Origin: Oasisia sp. SBJ-2009
Taxonomy: Eukaryota; Annelida; Polychaeta; Sabellida; Siboglinidae
Assembly (NCBI GenBank): GCA_964017155.1
Contig: OZ024857.1
Location: 6,022,827-6,086,826 of the forward strand
Direction of reading: 5' to 3'
DNA length: 64,000 bases
Below, one piece after another: positions 14,620 through 28,269 of the stretch. How positions within the stretch are numbered: position 1 is the first letter of the stretch; each line of letters opens with the position of its first letter. The notes below the pieces were generated by a model. The model had not been told where the DNA came from, searched no databases, and was given only the letters and a program-made list of their open reading frames with translations. A program made the position numbers and the translations under genes.

Positions 14620-15451
14620 TAGTAATTCCATCTATTACAGGGACATGTGCATTTAATTATGTTGTCAACTATTCAACTGACTTACTCTCTAAGTCTCTTG
14701 TGCAGACGAAATGATTCGCGGAAACGACGGCCATGTTGGATCGTCGACAGATCCTCCAGGTGGCGGCACGGTAATTATGCAGCACCCAAGAACTCGAGTG
14801 GTCCGAACTGTCGTCATTGTACTGGGGTGGGTTTGCCTGGTAAGTGACGCAGCCGTTGCAATCCACGAATTTGCAGGTGTATACAATACCTACCAAATCG
14901 TTTTTGTATTTGACACCAAAACGAAAACGCTATATTTGTTGTGGGGTGAAGGTTACTTTCCATTACATTAATGTTAAATTATAGTCACCGTAAAATTATT
15001 TCTTAGCGGGGTGATTACCAATAAGTTTACAGTAATTTAGCAGATATTGCGTTTAGTTAAACTAGTAATGTAACAAGATAAAACATACCAGGTAAGTGTA
15101 GCTATGCCGCACATGAATATGTTATTCTAAGCCGCGTCCAGTGTGACAATGTGTGATCACATAATTTGCTGATCAATATTGTTGTTGCTATGCAGTACCG
15201 AGTCTAAACGAATCAAGTGTATTAAACAATGTGTAATTTGTTTCAATGCAACATGACACATTTGTTTAAGCATATATGCGAAATAGAAAACAGACGAGTT
15301 AAAAATGGAAATGTATTTACAAATGTAATATATCAATTATTTTTGAAATAACATGACATGATATGCTATATTATTAATAGTAACAAGAGAACCATGTATA
15401 CGCAAGTACGCACCACAAAGACACACGCAATCACACACACGCACACGCGCA

Positions 15452-15494
<43 letters not shown>

Positions 15495-15542
15495 ACGGAC
15501 ATGCACAGTTCCTTACACATACCACACACACACAGTGCACAC

Positions 15543-15619
<77 letters not shown>

Positions 15620-15689
15620 CACGCACCGCACGCACGCACGCACGCAACGCTCACACACACACACACACACACACACGCACGCACACACG

Positions 15690-15738
<49 letters not shown>

Positions 15739-17522
15739 ACGTCAATTATCCATTTATCTTTCAGGGTATGTTCTCTGAGATCACAGGGCCGACTCTCCCT
15801 TACCTGAAACAGAATGTCGACAGTAATTTCGAGGAGATTTCACGGGCCTTGGCGGCTCGAAATGTCGGCTACTTGGTTGGGTCGCTAAGCGGCGGTCTGC
15901 TCTGCCAATGGTTCGCTGTTTACGTTGACGTGTGGCTGGCGTTTTCGTTAACACTGGCAGCCATTGCAACCGCCGTAGTGCCCTGGTGTCATTCATTGAT
16001 ACTGATGGCTGTCCTGATGTGTTCGGATGGTTTGGGCAAAGGAATAATAGCTGCAGGTTGGTGATGTATCGTAATAACAGCTATCCCATCTGGTGGTCTA
16101 AAAACCGGAATTAGTACTGCTATCGTAATTTGCGAATATCATATGCAACGTACGGTTTGTGTAGCTATATAGTGAGTTTACCCTATGACATATCTAACAG
16201 AAGTAAAACAAGGAGAGATCTATGCTTTCATGTGATACATTAACTCCATCATCACATCACAGAAATATCGCATTTTTATATTATCCCATATATGAATTAT
16301 ATTTTAAGATAGGTGTATTTCAATCTATCTTATAGGATACGGATATAGATGTGCTATAAACACATGGACTGTGTTTTGCAGACTGTAACACACATAACAG
16401 CAAACAGTCTTGCAATTTTTGAATTAATTTACCTCAACCCATGTCCCATCCAGCCCAACCATCTAATGGTGTCGCTTCTCTTCAGGTGGCAATGCGTTCA
16501 TGCTCCGTATGTGGGGCGTCAAGGCGGCGGTTCCCGTGCACGCTCTACACACGGCATTCGGGATCGGCGCCGTCATCGCGCCTCTCATCGCCCGGCCATT
16601 CCTCGGCGTCATCCCAGACGACAACAACAGCGTCGATGACACCTACAACACCAGTCTCCCCGCGAACATGTCCAATACGACACCGAATGACATGACGCCC
16701 GCCGCCATACAGTACCCGTATTCCGTAATCGCAGCGTTCACGCTACTTATGGCGGCCATCTTTGTCCTGCTCTACTGGTTCGCGCCCATTCGCCAGGAGG
16801 CACCACAGAAGAAATCGCAGACGTCCGCTTTCAATCCTTCGTCATGGCTCGGCGGCGACAAACGGTTCGGCTACGCCATTTTGATGTTCTCCTTCTTGAT
16901 ATTTATGTTGCCCACTGGAATGCAATATGCATATGGCAAATTTCTGTTTTCGATCAGCGTCACAGGCCGCCTGAAGCTGTCCCCCGCCGACGCAACGCTG
17001 TTGGAGAGCTGGTTTTGGGCGACCTTCACCGCCGGGCGTCTTCTCGTCACGTTGGCGGCGGCGCGTGTCAGCCAGAACATCCTCATCCTCGTCGAGATGT
17101 CTGTCAACGTGGCCGCAACGGCTTCTCTGGTGGCGTATGGTCAGACTTCAGCAACAACACTGGCCATTTTCTCTGGCCTATTCGCAGCAGGCATGGCGCC
17201 ACTCCACCAGACTCTGTTTTCGTGGCTGAACCTGTACGTCGAGGTGACGGCCATGTTCACGTGCATGACATTCATCTCAGCAGCGTGTGGCGCATTCGTC
17301 TATAGTTGGGTAGCCGGTTCCCTGTTCCAGTACGAAGGCCCCGATTCATTGCTCTACTTCTTGCTCGCCAGCACCTGCGTGTGTGCAGTGATCTTTGCGC
17401 CGCTGTACTTCAGCGCTGTACAGTACGAGCGAGGCTTTCCGCGTCGACGGGAGGTATCGGACGGTTGTGTCGCAAGAGACGTTAATCGGAAAGAAACTGA
17501 CGACGCTCGAACGAAATTGTAG
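12098..17522 (+). CDS. MFSD4/NaGLT1-like MFS transporter, copy 2 (4 exons)
   Basis: Exons are 12,098-12,149, 14,706-14,839, 15,765-16,056 and 16,486-17,522, giving 504 residues with the same intron phases (1, 0, 1) as copy 1. The difference in length is a 9-bp in-frame deletion after the sixth-helix region (QTSAFNP where copy 1 has QMSAKDAFNP). No stop or frameshift is seen. The glycosylation-rich loop and TM motifs are kept. Intron 2 ends in CA repeats that stop about 30 bp before the exon 3 acceptor. A decayed Penelope-like element and long TA runs lie about 400 bp upstream of the ATG, so the promoter region differs from the other copies. The role is inferred to be the same as for copy 1, with substrate unknown. 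Confidence 0.92.
14501..14705 (+). repeat. Decoy exon 2 start plus inserted repeat, unit 2
   Basis: TTGTGCAG followed by AAATGATTCGCC (14,504-14,523) copies the exon 2 acceptor and first codons, then breaks off into CGTGATACATG, a TA run (14,549-14,617), and a segment CTATTACAGGGACATG...TTAATTATG that resembles the unit's own sequence near 2,961. The true acceptor follows at 14,705. Unit 1 has no such insertion. It is likely a local duplication and probably affects only splice-site choice. Confidence 0.75.
15400..15736. repeat. CA / GGCA / CA compound microsatellite, unit 2 intron 2
   Basis: CA and CACG runs surround (GGCA)n at about 15,546-15,620. The GGCA block is absent from units 1 and 3, and a similar (GGCA)n recurs at 35,560-35,682. 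The long frames of repeated Ala-Cys-Leu-Pro or His-Thr are artefacts. Confidence 0.96.
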
Positions 17523-18698
17523 ACACGCATACACAAGTCCTATATGTGAATAACCATGCAGTGGTCGCCATAGCGAGGTATCTGGAGCAGACAGGGGAAC
17601 GAAGAGGTTACAGATGGGAGTGGAGAAGCTTGTTTGAGATAGTACAAAAACTGTGAGCGAACAGAAAATGAAAAGAAAACGGAAAAAGAGAAGTAGCGAT
17701 GTGAGCAGCATTCCGAACATATAAAAAGGCGGACGTTTGTAACTACAACATTGTTTTGGGTGTATCAGGTTATTTTGTAATTCTGGTTTAAGAAATAATG
17801 ATAATCTTTATGAGAACAATCTTAGGTGAACGTTTTTATTAGTGTGCCAGATATATGCAGTAATGTTTGCTCTAGGAGATGTCAATTCACATATGTAACC
17901 ATTGTCAACATTGTTGAAAAAGGTCAAGCTTCACGGAAGTCTAGCGTATAGGTTCGTTGTGATGTAAGCAAACCGCGATACTGGATACATCATTACAATA
18001 AGGTGGACTCTAATGGTGCCATCTCTGTTTACGCAGTTAATAAAATGTGTGTTCCATTAATCTTTCATAAACAAACCATATAAAATACGTTTAAAACAAA
18101 ATCGCTCTATTTAGCTAGATTCTGCAATATGTATTACTGATCTTGTTTCAAAAGTCTTCCGCCGTGTGGAGAATATAACTATAAAATGTGAGTAGTATAG
18201 TAGGTGCTTAACATGATGACCTCCCCGCGTTTGTCGCGGAGGGGAGGAGGTCAAATGTCACGTGTCAAGGTCAAATGTCAAGTGGCGCCCCTGGCGGATA
18301 GGCCATAAACTAGTGGCGCCCCCTGGTGGATAGGTCATGTATTAGTGGCGCCCCTTACGGACAAGTCACGAACTAATACCGTCCAAATTCGTGCGTTTCA
18401 TTTTTTAAAGGGCGCCCCCTGGTGGGTAGGTCATGTACTAGTGTCGCCCCCTTACGGACAAGTCACGAACTGGTACTGTCCAAATTCGTGCGTCTTGTTT
18501 TTGAAAAGGGTCAAAATGGGGTTAGGGGTCATGCAGCGCCCCTCGCGGATAGGTGACGAACTACAAACTAGGTGAAAGAACAAGTGGATCCATCTGACGG
18601 ACACATCTTCAGCTAATACCCCATAAATACGTGTGTCTTATTTTTTTAAATGCTTTTAAAAATAGACAAGAGGCGATCCTGGCGAGATCGTTCTTGTA

Positions 18699-18995
18699 GG
18701 CGGAAGTCCGCGCTGTCCCACCACCACCACCATCGCCGACAGGGTTCTGTTGCCCGTACTGCGGGACATTTTCGAGGCGGGGCAACAGGAAGAGACATAT
18801 GTCCCGCGGTCGTAGCACCCGTCGCAAGAGGGCCTTGGACCCCCTTGTGGTGAGTTAAAACGTTGTAGTAATATATACTGTACTACGTTTTCGTTAAAAA
18901 TCCCGCTTCCTACCACATACAAAACACATATAGAAGCACAATAGAACCCTGTCGGCGGTGGTGGTGGTGGTGGTGGGACAGCGCGGACTTCCGCC
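18699..18995. repeat. Nested inverted repeat (hairpin) inside the unit 3 element
   Basis: GGCGGAAGTCCGCGCTGTCC with the following CCACCACCACCAC (18,699-18,755) is the inverted copy of 18,937-18,995, which ends GCGCGGACTTCCGCC. The arms are about 57 bp, separated by about 180 bp. Transcripts or single strands could fold into a strong hairpin. Confidence 0.8.
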
Positions 18996-19467
18996 AACGA
19001 CGGGGTAATAGAAGCAGCGGGGGTCTCGGCGTTTCAGCATAGCGTAAGAAGCCATGTCGATGTCGGAGAACGAATGACAACCTCGAAAACCGGCCGTGTT
19101 ATATACGTTCTCAGCTGGACACTTGGGTCACGTGGGCGTGCCGAAAATGAACCAATGACAAACGAGTGTGCTGAATATTACCAACCAAGCACAAACGTGT
19201 GTGCCAGAATGTTAGCAACCAATCACAAACGATTTTGAACCGGTGACAGCACCAACTGCCGGAGCAGCAAGCTTCAGTAGATAGACAAGCACCGTGTTGC
19301 ACACGCACTGGGAATGGAGGTATGTTTGTGGCATACGTGGAAGCTAACTACCAGAAGAGTGAGTACACTACATAGGGCGCTGCGTTAAATCCTGTTTGGA
19401 ATAGTTGTAAATAAGACACAATAACTTATAACCTTTTACCTTCCTCCGTTCTAGGTGCATTAGGCCA

Positions 19468-20040
19468 TTCTTATATAAGATATATAAGAAAAACAATAAC
19501 ATTGCGCATGCGCTATGACGAAGTGCTGTGACCTACATTCTGAACAACAGGCATGCGCACGCACGACGTACACACACACACGCACACATGCATACACGCC
19601 AACGTCCACGCCAGTAAACTTGCCTGGGCAGGAACACTACGTCACAGATACAATGTATTACATTGTTTTTTATTTACTGCTGGTTGCCTAGAAACTTTAT
19701 AGTTGAACCGCGACAGCGCGCGGCAGTGAGCTTCAGTAGAAAGACAAGCACTGGCTGTGGTGGACCCAGGTATGTTAAGATATGGTTATATAAGATACAT
19801 AAGAAAGCAATAACATTGCCCATGCGCTATGGCGTGTAGTTGACTTACACGAGGAATTTAGCCTACGTGCAGAACATGATGACGATAACTAACCTATTAG
19901 CCCACTGTTATATAAGTTAGATAGAAAACAATAACATTGCGCATGCGCTATGTTTGGCCTACGTGCAGAACGTGCTGATAATTGACCTATTAGCCCATTG
20001 TTATATAAGTTAGATAGAAAAAATAACATTACGCATGTAG
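19468..20040. repeat. Dispersed direct repeats with GCGCATGCGCTATG
   Basis: The block TTATATAAG...TAGAAAACAATAACATTGCGCATGCGCTATG or close variants occurs at about 19,469, 19,787, 19,909 and 20,000, followed by GGCCTACGTGCAGAAC in three of them. GCGCATGCGC is itself a palindrome. No gene is seen. Confidence 0.75.
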
Positions 20041-21139
20041 ATGACTTACATGAGGAATGTGGCCTACGTGTAGAACAGTAATACCATACTTATTGCTTCG
20101 CGCCGCTCTCGCCAGGAACGCCTCTTGTCTATTTTTTAAAAGCAGTTTAAAAAATAAGACACGTATTTATGAGGCATTAGCTGAAGACGTATCCGTCAGA
20201 TGGCTCCAATGGTTCTTTCACCTAGTTTGTAGTTCGTCACCTATCCGCGAGGGGGCGCTACATAACTTCTAACCCCATTTTGACCCTTTTCAAAAACAAG
20301 ACGCACGAATTTGGACATTATTAGTTCGTGACTTGTCCGTATGGGGGCGCCACTAGTATATGACCTATCCGCCAGGGGCGCCACTTGACCTCCTCCTCCT
20401 CGGCAAACGCGGGGAGGTCATCACGATAAGCACCTACTATACTACTAATATGTTTGTGTAGGTGACTGCCTTTCCGCAATTAAGGGATACGTTTTAGCGA
20501 CCCTATATACCGATTTGTGGAAGCGCTATGCCGCCCAAACCATCTTGGTGGCAATTATTTCAGGAAAGAGAAATCGAAGTAAGTTACACAAATTAGCATT
20601 TTTCGTCCATGTTATTCTAAACAAAAAGTGAAGAGCTTTACGCGTTCTCGGCGCCTATACGTTAAGTAATGAGTTATGCGAATTAGCTACATGAAAGTAT
20701 AATATCGTGTACCAGTAAAGACGCAATGCATTTTGCTGCAGTAACATATAATTTTATTTAGTGATGATATATTACAGCATTATGTTCATTTAACTTTGGT
20801 GACTTATTTCGGAAATAGACATATTTCGGAAATACAACGTCTGGCGGCTCGTTTCTATCAATGAAGCGCCGATGGAAACATTCTGGTCGTGGAGTTGTGC
20901 TGATGTCAAAGTATATCACGATGCAGCAATGAAGGTGTCGATACCATTCTGCGTCTACCTCGGAGTGGGGGGCTTTTTTGCCATGGCAACAATGAGGACA
21001 ACTTTACGATGGCTTGATACATGCGGTTGCCCCATTATAATTAGATATGTTTGTGAGCATGTGTCTGTGTGTGCGTTCGCGCGGGTGCGGATGCATGTTC
21101 GTAGACCACATGCGAGTAGGCGTGATTGCGTATGAGTGT

Positions 21140-21321
<182 letters not shown>

Positions 21322-21463
21322 TACTACGCTATTTACTATATACGAATGACAGAATAAATATCGAAATGTATTGACCTTTGCGCACCTTTGAAAGTAAGTG
21401 GCAATGAAGTAAGCAAACGCAAATATAGCGAGGTGTTCTTCACCGGACGACAGACGGCGAGAC

Positions 21464-24400
21464 ATGGCGCACGTCACTCACAATCAGACGGACGACAGGG
21501 GTAATAATGAAACAGGTGAGGCCAGGAAGGAGATAGGTGGTGAGAAATGTCGATGGTGCATCAAGAGGTCATAAAGATGTTTGCGAATATAAAATAGATT
21601 ATTATGTGTTAGTCGCACACATAAACAATGTGACGTAGTGAGATTGCTGGAACTTAAAGGGATCGCATCGAGATAGCATAATATACAAGTCAATCATTCG
21701 CTGATCACTTTGGCATAAAATATTACAGGAAAGTACGTGTGCTCTGTGAATTGTGACAGACTCTACATTCCGTACACCTCAACGAGCTACTCTAACAGTG
21801 CTTGTCCACTCTGGGATTAATGAGGAGCCATGTTATAAATTAACGATCAACGACCCCATACGGATTGTACCTACAACTACCTTTCGTCCGACTGAGCGCC
21901 GTTGTCTTTGAAAAACGTACATTGGCGCCTTTACAATGTTAGTGGTTATATAGTTTTCCTGTTTATTAGAATTATACATAATAGACCATGAAAGTATCTC
22001 GCTGGAAAACCAGGTTGAGTGCACTTTAGGGCAGGAAATAAATGTTCTCCATGTTAATAGATAGGACTTTCTTTTCATTTTTGTTGTAATAATCGGGTTG
22101 TTCACAAACTGTGTTTATACCTATATTTTTCCGAAGGATAATTACAAACAGAAACAGTGTGATACTTTGCGGGTAAGAATGATCACGGAAATCCTGCATT
22201 TTAATCGATTACTATGGTGATTGCCATCACATTGGCGGCTAGTACTTGTGTTTGGCGATTATGACAAGTAATTATGAATCCCAACTTTCGCGCAGCACAA
22301 CCTGTTCTGGGGCAAACATATACATGCATTATGATTATGTGCATTTAGATAACTTGTTAGATATAAGTGCTCATCGATCTGTTGTGAAACCACAACGTAT
22401 AGCAATGTAAAATGCAAATCCCGTAAAAGACAAAAATGATGGTCTAAAATAGTTAATATTATCTAATTAACTATCGTAAATCGCTATGGGATTACGTCTA
22501 TGACAGTGTGGTAAACTCAATATTAAATCGGACATTTAAGATAACAAAGCTGTAGCACAAGATATTCATGATCTTATTTTCCTAGTATTCAGTCGGAAAC
22601 TGTAACTGTCACCCGTCGTTAGAATATTTGTCTTGTTCCCTGTTCTCAATCAGCTTCAGTCGCGCGGAGTATCGCCATGTATCGTAAGACATGTAGCAAT
22701 ATTTCATCTTAATATAATAATAGAACGAGTAATGCTGTCCTCTGAGATCTGAACCACACTAAGACTTATTCCATCCATTACAGGGACATTATGCATTTAG
22801 TAATGTGAGTCACCTCTTCAACAGTCTAAGTGTGGATATATACCGCCAATTAATTTCTCAATGGTGGCCATTGTAACGTTTGTTTGATTTCCCACCAGGT
22901 TTTTCAAACGATAGTATTGAACATTTCAGACATTAATTAGCCTCCATTCACATATGTCATGTATAAAATTCGTCAAAATGACATATCTCTTTTTCCTATA
23001 ATCCCGTCTCTAACCTGACACCCCTTAATTTTTGCTTCAATCAGTCGCCGATTGCCAATGGTGATACCTCTAGGCCAAAATACAGGTGTGTCCATACGGA
23101 CCTAGTCACTGTCTGAGAAATGTCGGTATTTCGCAGCTGTGATACCATGCTACTCACATATTTAGGTTTAGTTTTCCAGAAACTTACAAAATATGCACAA
23201 CGCAGTTCTTTTAAGCTGGACTAATATGAGCAATGGCGTAGGAATCTATTTGGTGGTGTGTCCCCAAATATATTCCACGATAAAAGCAAATCTTCACGAT
23301 TGTTACTTAGAAATCAAGAATGACATATAACTAGATTAACTATCGAGAGAAAACTACACTGACTCGGTGATCATTATAATATGCGTCTTCAAACTTTGCA
23401 TCCCTCCAAGATAAACAGTATCCTGTATTGCCTGAAACACGTTTTTTCAATAACTTATATCATATACGTTCGCCTGAAATACATGGTACTGAGCAATACA
23501 AATAGTCCACCACGGTGTCTTACCGATCTTACAGTAACATATTATATAGAATATTGAAGATATATAATTATTGGCAATTTTTTTACCAAATGTACATATC
23601 CTCATATATTGAAAGGCACAGCAGGGTCTTTCGATGGTAATCCATTTGGTGGTATGTCCCCGTCTCTTGTGCAGACGAAATGCTTCGCGCAAACGACGGC
23701 CATGTTGGATCGTCGACAGATCCTCCAGATGGCAGCAACGTGATACATGTGCTCAGATATATGTACCACAGTAATACTATCTATTACAGGGACATGTACA
23801 TTTAATTATGTTGTCACCTATACAACTGACTTACTCTCTAAGTATGTTGTGCAGACGAAATTATTCGCACAAGCAACGGCCATGTTGGATCGTCGACAGA
23901 TCATCCAGGTGGCAGCACTGTAATTATGCAGAACCCAAGAACTCGGATGGTCCGAACTGTCGTCATTGTACTGGGAATTGCTTGCATAGTAAGTGACGCA
24001 GCCGTTGCAATGCATGAATTTGCAGGTACATACAATATCTACCAAATCGTGTTTGTATCTGACACCAAAACGACAACATTATATTTCTCACAGTGGGGCG
24101 AAGGTTACTTTGCACTATAATCATGTTAAATTTGACACCGTAAACAATTCTTAGCGGGTATATAACTAATTCATTTACAATAACTTAGCCTAAATTGTGT
24201 GTAGTGAAACTAGTGTATCTATGACGCACATGAATATGTTATTCTAAGCTGCTTCCAGTGTGACAATGTGTGATCACATAATTTGCTGATCAATATTGTT
24301 GCTGCATATGCTGTACCAAGTCTAAACGAATCAAGTGTATTAAAAATGTACCATTTTATTCAATGCAACATGACACATTTGTTTAAGAATGTGCGAAATA

Positions 24401-26475
24401 AAAAACAGACGAGTTAAAAATCAAAATGTATTTACAAATGTAATATATCAATTATTTTAAAATAACAACATGATATGCTATATTATTAATAGTAACAAGA
24501 GAACCATGGATAATGCATGCACGCGCCAGAAAGACACAGACACACACAGACACACACGCACGCACGCACGCACACATACACACGCACATGGACACACACA
24601 GGCATATATACAGTACTTTACACTCACCACACACACACCACGCACGCGTACGCACGCACGCACGCACGCCCACACACAAACACATACATACACACTGATG
24701 TAAATTATCCATTACATCTTTCAGGGTCTGATCTCCGAGATCACAGGGCCGACTCTCCCTTACCTCAAGCAGAATGTCGACAGTAACTACGAGGAGATTT
24801 CACGGGCCTTGGCGGCTCGAAATGTTGGCTATTTGGTCGGGTCGCTAAGCGGCGGTCTGCTCTGCGAATGGTTCGCTGTTTACGTTGACGTGTGGCTGGC
24901 GTTTTCGTTAACAATGGCAGCCATTGCAACCGCCGTAGTTCCCTGGTGTCATTCATTGCCACTGATGGCTGCCCTGATGTGCTCGGATGGTTTGGGCAAA
25001 GGAATAATAGTTGCAGGTTGGTGATGTGTCGTAATAACAGCTGTCCCGTCTGGTGGTCTAAAAAGCGGAATTAGTACCGTTATCTTAATTTGCGAATATC
25101 ATTCGCCACGTACGGGTTGCGTAACTATTTAGTGAGTTTAACATATGACATATCTAACAGAGGTAAAACAAGGAAGGATCTATGTTTTCATGTGACACAT
25201 TAACTCCATCATCACATCACTGAAATATCGCATTTGTATATTAATCAATATATGAACTATATTTTAAGATATGTTTATTTCAATCTATCTGATAGGATAC
25301 GGATACATATGCGTTATAAACGCATGGACTACGTTTTGCAGCCAGTAACACACATGACAGCCAACAGTCTTGCAATTTTAGAATTCATTTTCCAATAAAG
25401 GCCAACTATCAACTGTCGCTTCTCTTCAGGTGGCACTGCGTTCGTGCTCCGTATGTGGGGCGTCAAGGCGGCGGTTCCCGTGCACGCTCTACACACGGCA
25501 TACGGCATCGGCGCCGTCATCGCGCCTCTCATGGCGCGGCCATTCCTCGGCGTCATCCCAGACGATGACAACAGCGGCGATGACGTCTACAACACCAGTC
25601 TCCCCGCGAACATGTCCAATAAGACCTCGTATGACAAGACGCCCGCCGCCATTCAGTTCCCGTATTCCGTAATCGCAGCGTTCACACTACTTATGGCGGC
25701 CCTCTTCGTCATGCTCTACTGGTTCGCGCCTATTCGCCAGGAGGCACCGCAGAAGAAGTCTCAGATGTCCGCAAAGGACGTTTTCAATCCTTCGTCGTGG
25801 CTCGGCGGCGACAATCGACTCGGCTACGTCATTTTGATGTTCTCCTTCTTGATTTTTATGTTGCCCCTTGGAATGCAACATGCATATAGCAAATTTCTGT
25901 TTTCAATCAGCGTCACAGGCCGCCTGAAGCTGTCCCCCGCCGACGCAACGCTGTTGGAGAGCTGGTTCTGGGCGAACTACACCGCCGGGCGTCTTCTCGT
26001 CACGTTGGCGGCGGCGCGTGTCAGCCAGATCGTCCTCATCCTCGTCGAGATGTCTGTCAACGTGGCCGCAACGGCTTCTCTGGTTGCGTATGGTCAGGCT
26101 TCAGCAACAACACTGGCCATTTTCTCTGGCCTATTCGCTGCAGGCATGGGACCACTGCACCCGACTCTGATGTCGTGGCTGAACCTCTACGTCGAGACAA
26201 CGGCCATGTTGACGTGTATGACGTTCTTCTCGGCAGCGTGTGGCGCATTCGTCTATAGTTGGGTAGCCGGTTCCCTCTTCCAGTACGAAGGCCCCGATTC
26301 AGTGCTCTACTTCTTGCTCGCGAGCACCTGCGTGTGTGCGATGATCTTTGCGCCGCTGTACTTCAGCGCTGTACGGTACGAGCGAGGCTTTCCGCGTCAA
26401 CGGGAGGCATCGGACGGAGGTGTCGCAAGACACATTAACCGGAAAGACACTGACTACGCTCGAACGAAATTATAG
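21464..26475 (+). CDS. MFSD4/NaGLT1-like MFS transporter, copy 3 (4 exons)
   Basis: Exons are 21,464-21,515, 23,855-23,988, 24,725-25,016 and 25,430-26,475, encoding 507 residues. The ATG at the start of exon 2 in the other copies is ATT here (23,860). The methionine is internal, because translation starts in exon 1 at 21,464, so this is only a Met-to-Ile change. Exon 4 also replaces the NAFM of copies 1 and 2 with TAFV. The copy is the most diverged of the three in the N-terminal cytosolic part (RTSNGHVG) and in the glycosylated loop (NKTSYDK). The reading frame is fully open. A partial extra copy of the exon 2 start lies 180 bp upstream. The gene ends only about 75 bp before the end of the duplicated unit. 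Confidence 0.91.
23655..23854 (+). repeat. Decoy exon 2 start plus inserted repeat, unit 3
   Basis: A 63-bp copy of the exon 2 beginning (acceptor at 23,674, then ACGAAATGCTTCGCGC) runs to about 23,737, then switches to CGTGATACATGTGCTCAG and the ACAGGGACATGT segment seen in unit 2, before the genuine acceptor at 23,854. The frame entering the decoy hits a stop and no donor is evident, so it should not be an exon. The same insertion in units 2 and 3, but not 1, groups those two units. Confidence 0.75.
24540..24694. repeat. CA/CACG microsatellite, unit 3 intron 2
   Basis: Imperfect CA, CACG and CAGA repeats just before exon 3 of copy 3, shorter and more interrupted than in unit 2. Confidence 0.93.
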
Positions 26476-26554
26476 ACACGCTTACATAAGACCTACATGG
26501 AGTGGTCGCCATAGCAACGGATCTGGAGAAGACAGGGTAACGAAAAGATGATAC

Positions 26555-26662
<108 letters not shown>

Positions 26663-26679
26663 AATACACCACATGCGCT

Positions 26680-27395
26680 ATAACAAATGCTACAGGAATT
26701 AGCCGATGAAAGCGAAAATCATGGTCTGAAGATGAACAAGTCGAAGACTAAGGTGATGATGGAAAACGACACACCAATATATGTCAACAACACTCGGATC
26801 GAAAACGTTGAAAGCTACATCTGCCTAGGACAGAGATACAACACCAGAGAAAAAAACCAAGACAAGGAAATTCACAGAAGAATCACGGCCGGATTGATAG
26901 CATTCACCAAGCACCGCGACACACTGGAACATGCTTGAAGAGACACGTCTAAAACTCATGCGCACTTTCAGCAATGAAATATAGTGCGGAAACATGGACA
27001 TTCACTACCCAAGCAAAGAACAAGTTAGCAGCCGCATAAACAAAGATGGAAAGGCGTATGTTAAACATCATATATTGGGACAGAAAAACAAACATCTGTG
27101 TAAGATAAAAGTCATAGATGTAATTGAACAAGTCAGAAGACGGAGGTGGACCTGGGCACGTCTGCAGCATACGAGAAAACCGATGGACACTGCGTATCAC
27201 CACCTGGAAACCATATGAAAGAAAAATAACTAGAGGAAGATCGGCGATACGTTCAGACGAACTAGACGACTACTGGAAGGGTACCATCTGGCAAAGGATA
27301 CTGCAAGATAGGCATATGTGGAACTAGCATGCTGAGGCCTTTGCCCAGCCACGGGACAATATGGCTGCACAATGTTGATGATAATGATGATGGTA
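26680..27395 (+). mobile_element. RTE-like LINE 3' remnant
   Basis: The conceptual translation, over several frames, has HGLKMNKSKTKVMM, NVESYICLGQ, IHRRITAGLIAF, ALSAMKYSAETWTFT and DRKTN. These are typical of the post-YADD part of RTE-type LINE reverse transcriptases up to the C-terminus. There are several stops and frameshifts. The end is a short TGATGATAATGATGATGG tail (27,373-27,390), as expected for RTE-type 3' ends. The 5' part is missing. It is a dead fragment. Confidence 0.8.
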
Positions 27396-27469
27396 TATAT
27401 ATATATATTTCCGTGCTACGAGTCGAAATGCCCAATGATTTAACAAGATTTAAACGATTGCAACCCAGA

Positions 27470-28065
27470 TAATTAACTTTAGATGGCAGGTGGACAAGGA
27501 ATCAATTTGGCTTATCGATATTCCAACCTATCTATCTAAGTGTATCTTACCCTTCTGAGGTGTATATCGATTTCATTTCACCCACACAAGCAGCAGATAA
27601 TTTATTCCATTCCTTTACTGTCGTTTATGAAAATTATAACTTTCTAATATCTAGTCTGCACTGATTCTTTGCTAATGTAACTTCATGTCCTCTAGTCCTC
27701 CTATCTTCCTTAACTGAGAAGAAATATATATCTATCAATATCTATCAAACCATTCAAATTTTAAACACTAATTAATCCAAGAATTTGATTTCCCTTCGAT
27801 GCTGCAATTCCACACTATTCTGAGACCTTCGTATCAGCACTAATAGTTAACCATAAGTCTTTCTTGTGTGGTATTACTTAGTACAGTACCACCCATTGTA
27901 TATTCTACTTCTTCATTCCCGTGACCTGTGTGGAGGCACTTGCATTTTCCAAAACTAAATAACATTTGCCACTTCTCAGACCAATCGATCACCTTATTAA
28001 GATCATCTTGTAAATGCTGTCTATCGCTATCACTTTTAATCTTTCTAAAACAATATAACTTTGCC
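27470..28065 (-). mobile_element. CR1-like LINE remnant (RT and 3' end)
   Basis: On the minus strand the frame reads RKIKSDSDRQHLQDDLNKV, IDWSEKWQMLFSFGKCK and YTMGGTVLSNTTQE, then after a deletion RRTRGHEVTLAKNQCRLDI, TVKEWNKLSAACV and NEIDIHLRRV. This order matches the end of the RT and the C-terminal region of CR1-type LINE ORF2. The middle of the thumb region is missing and stops interrupt the frame. It is a truncated dead copy. Confidence 0.75.
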
Positions 28066-28269
28066 ATGGCCGATTCCTTGCCCAGCTGAGAAAAGAGGAG
28101 GGTTGGACACAGGGCTAATAACCCTTTCACGTAAAAACAGATTGTTATGAAAACATCGACCAAAGCAATTCTACAGAACTTGGGAGAGGGAGGGAGGGCC
28201 TCCTGGTGAGAGTATGACGTCATGCAGTGAAAGCCGTAAGGAAGCTACATCGCCCATACCCTTATTGGT

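Larger units (their letters stand above)
18191..20446. mobile_element. Long-terminal-inverted-repeat element, unit 3 only
   Basis: The left end AGTAGTATAGTAGGTGCTTA is repeated inverted at 20,427-20,446, and similarity continues inward for roughly 350-500 bp per arm (left to about 18,690, right from about 20,105), including CACGAACTAAT, CCAAATTCGTGCGT and ACGTGTGTCTTATTTTTT. Units 1 and 2 read straight through this site. A clean target duplication is not evident. Both arms are rich in GGCGCCCC. No transposase frame is seen. The interior has a second inverted pair and short direct repeats (separate entries). A foldback or long-TIR MITE type is inferred. Confidence 0.82.
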
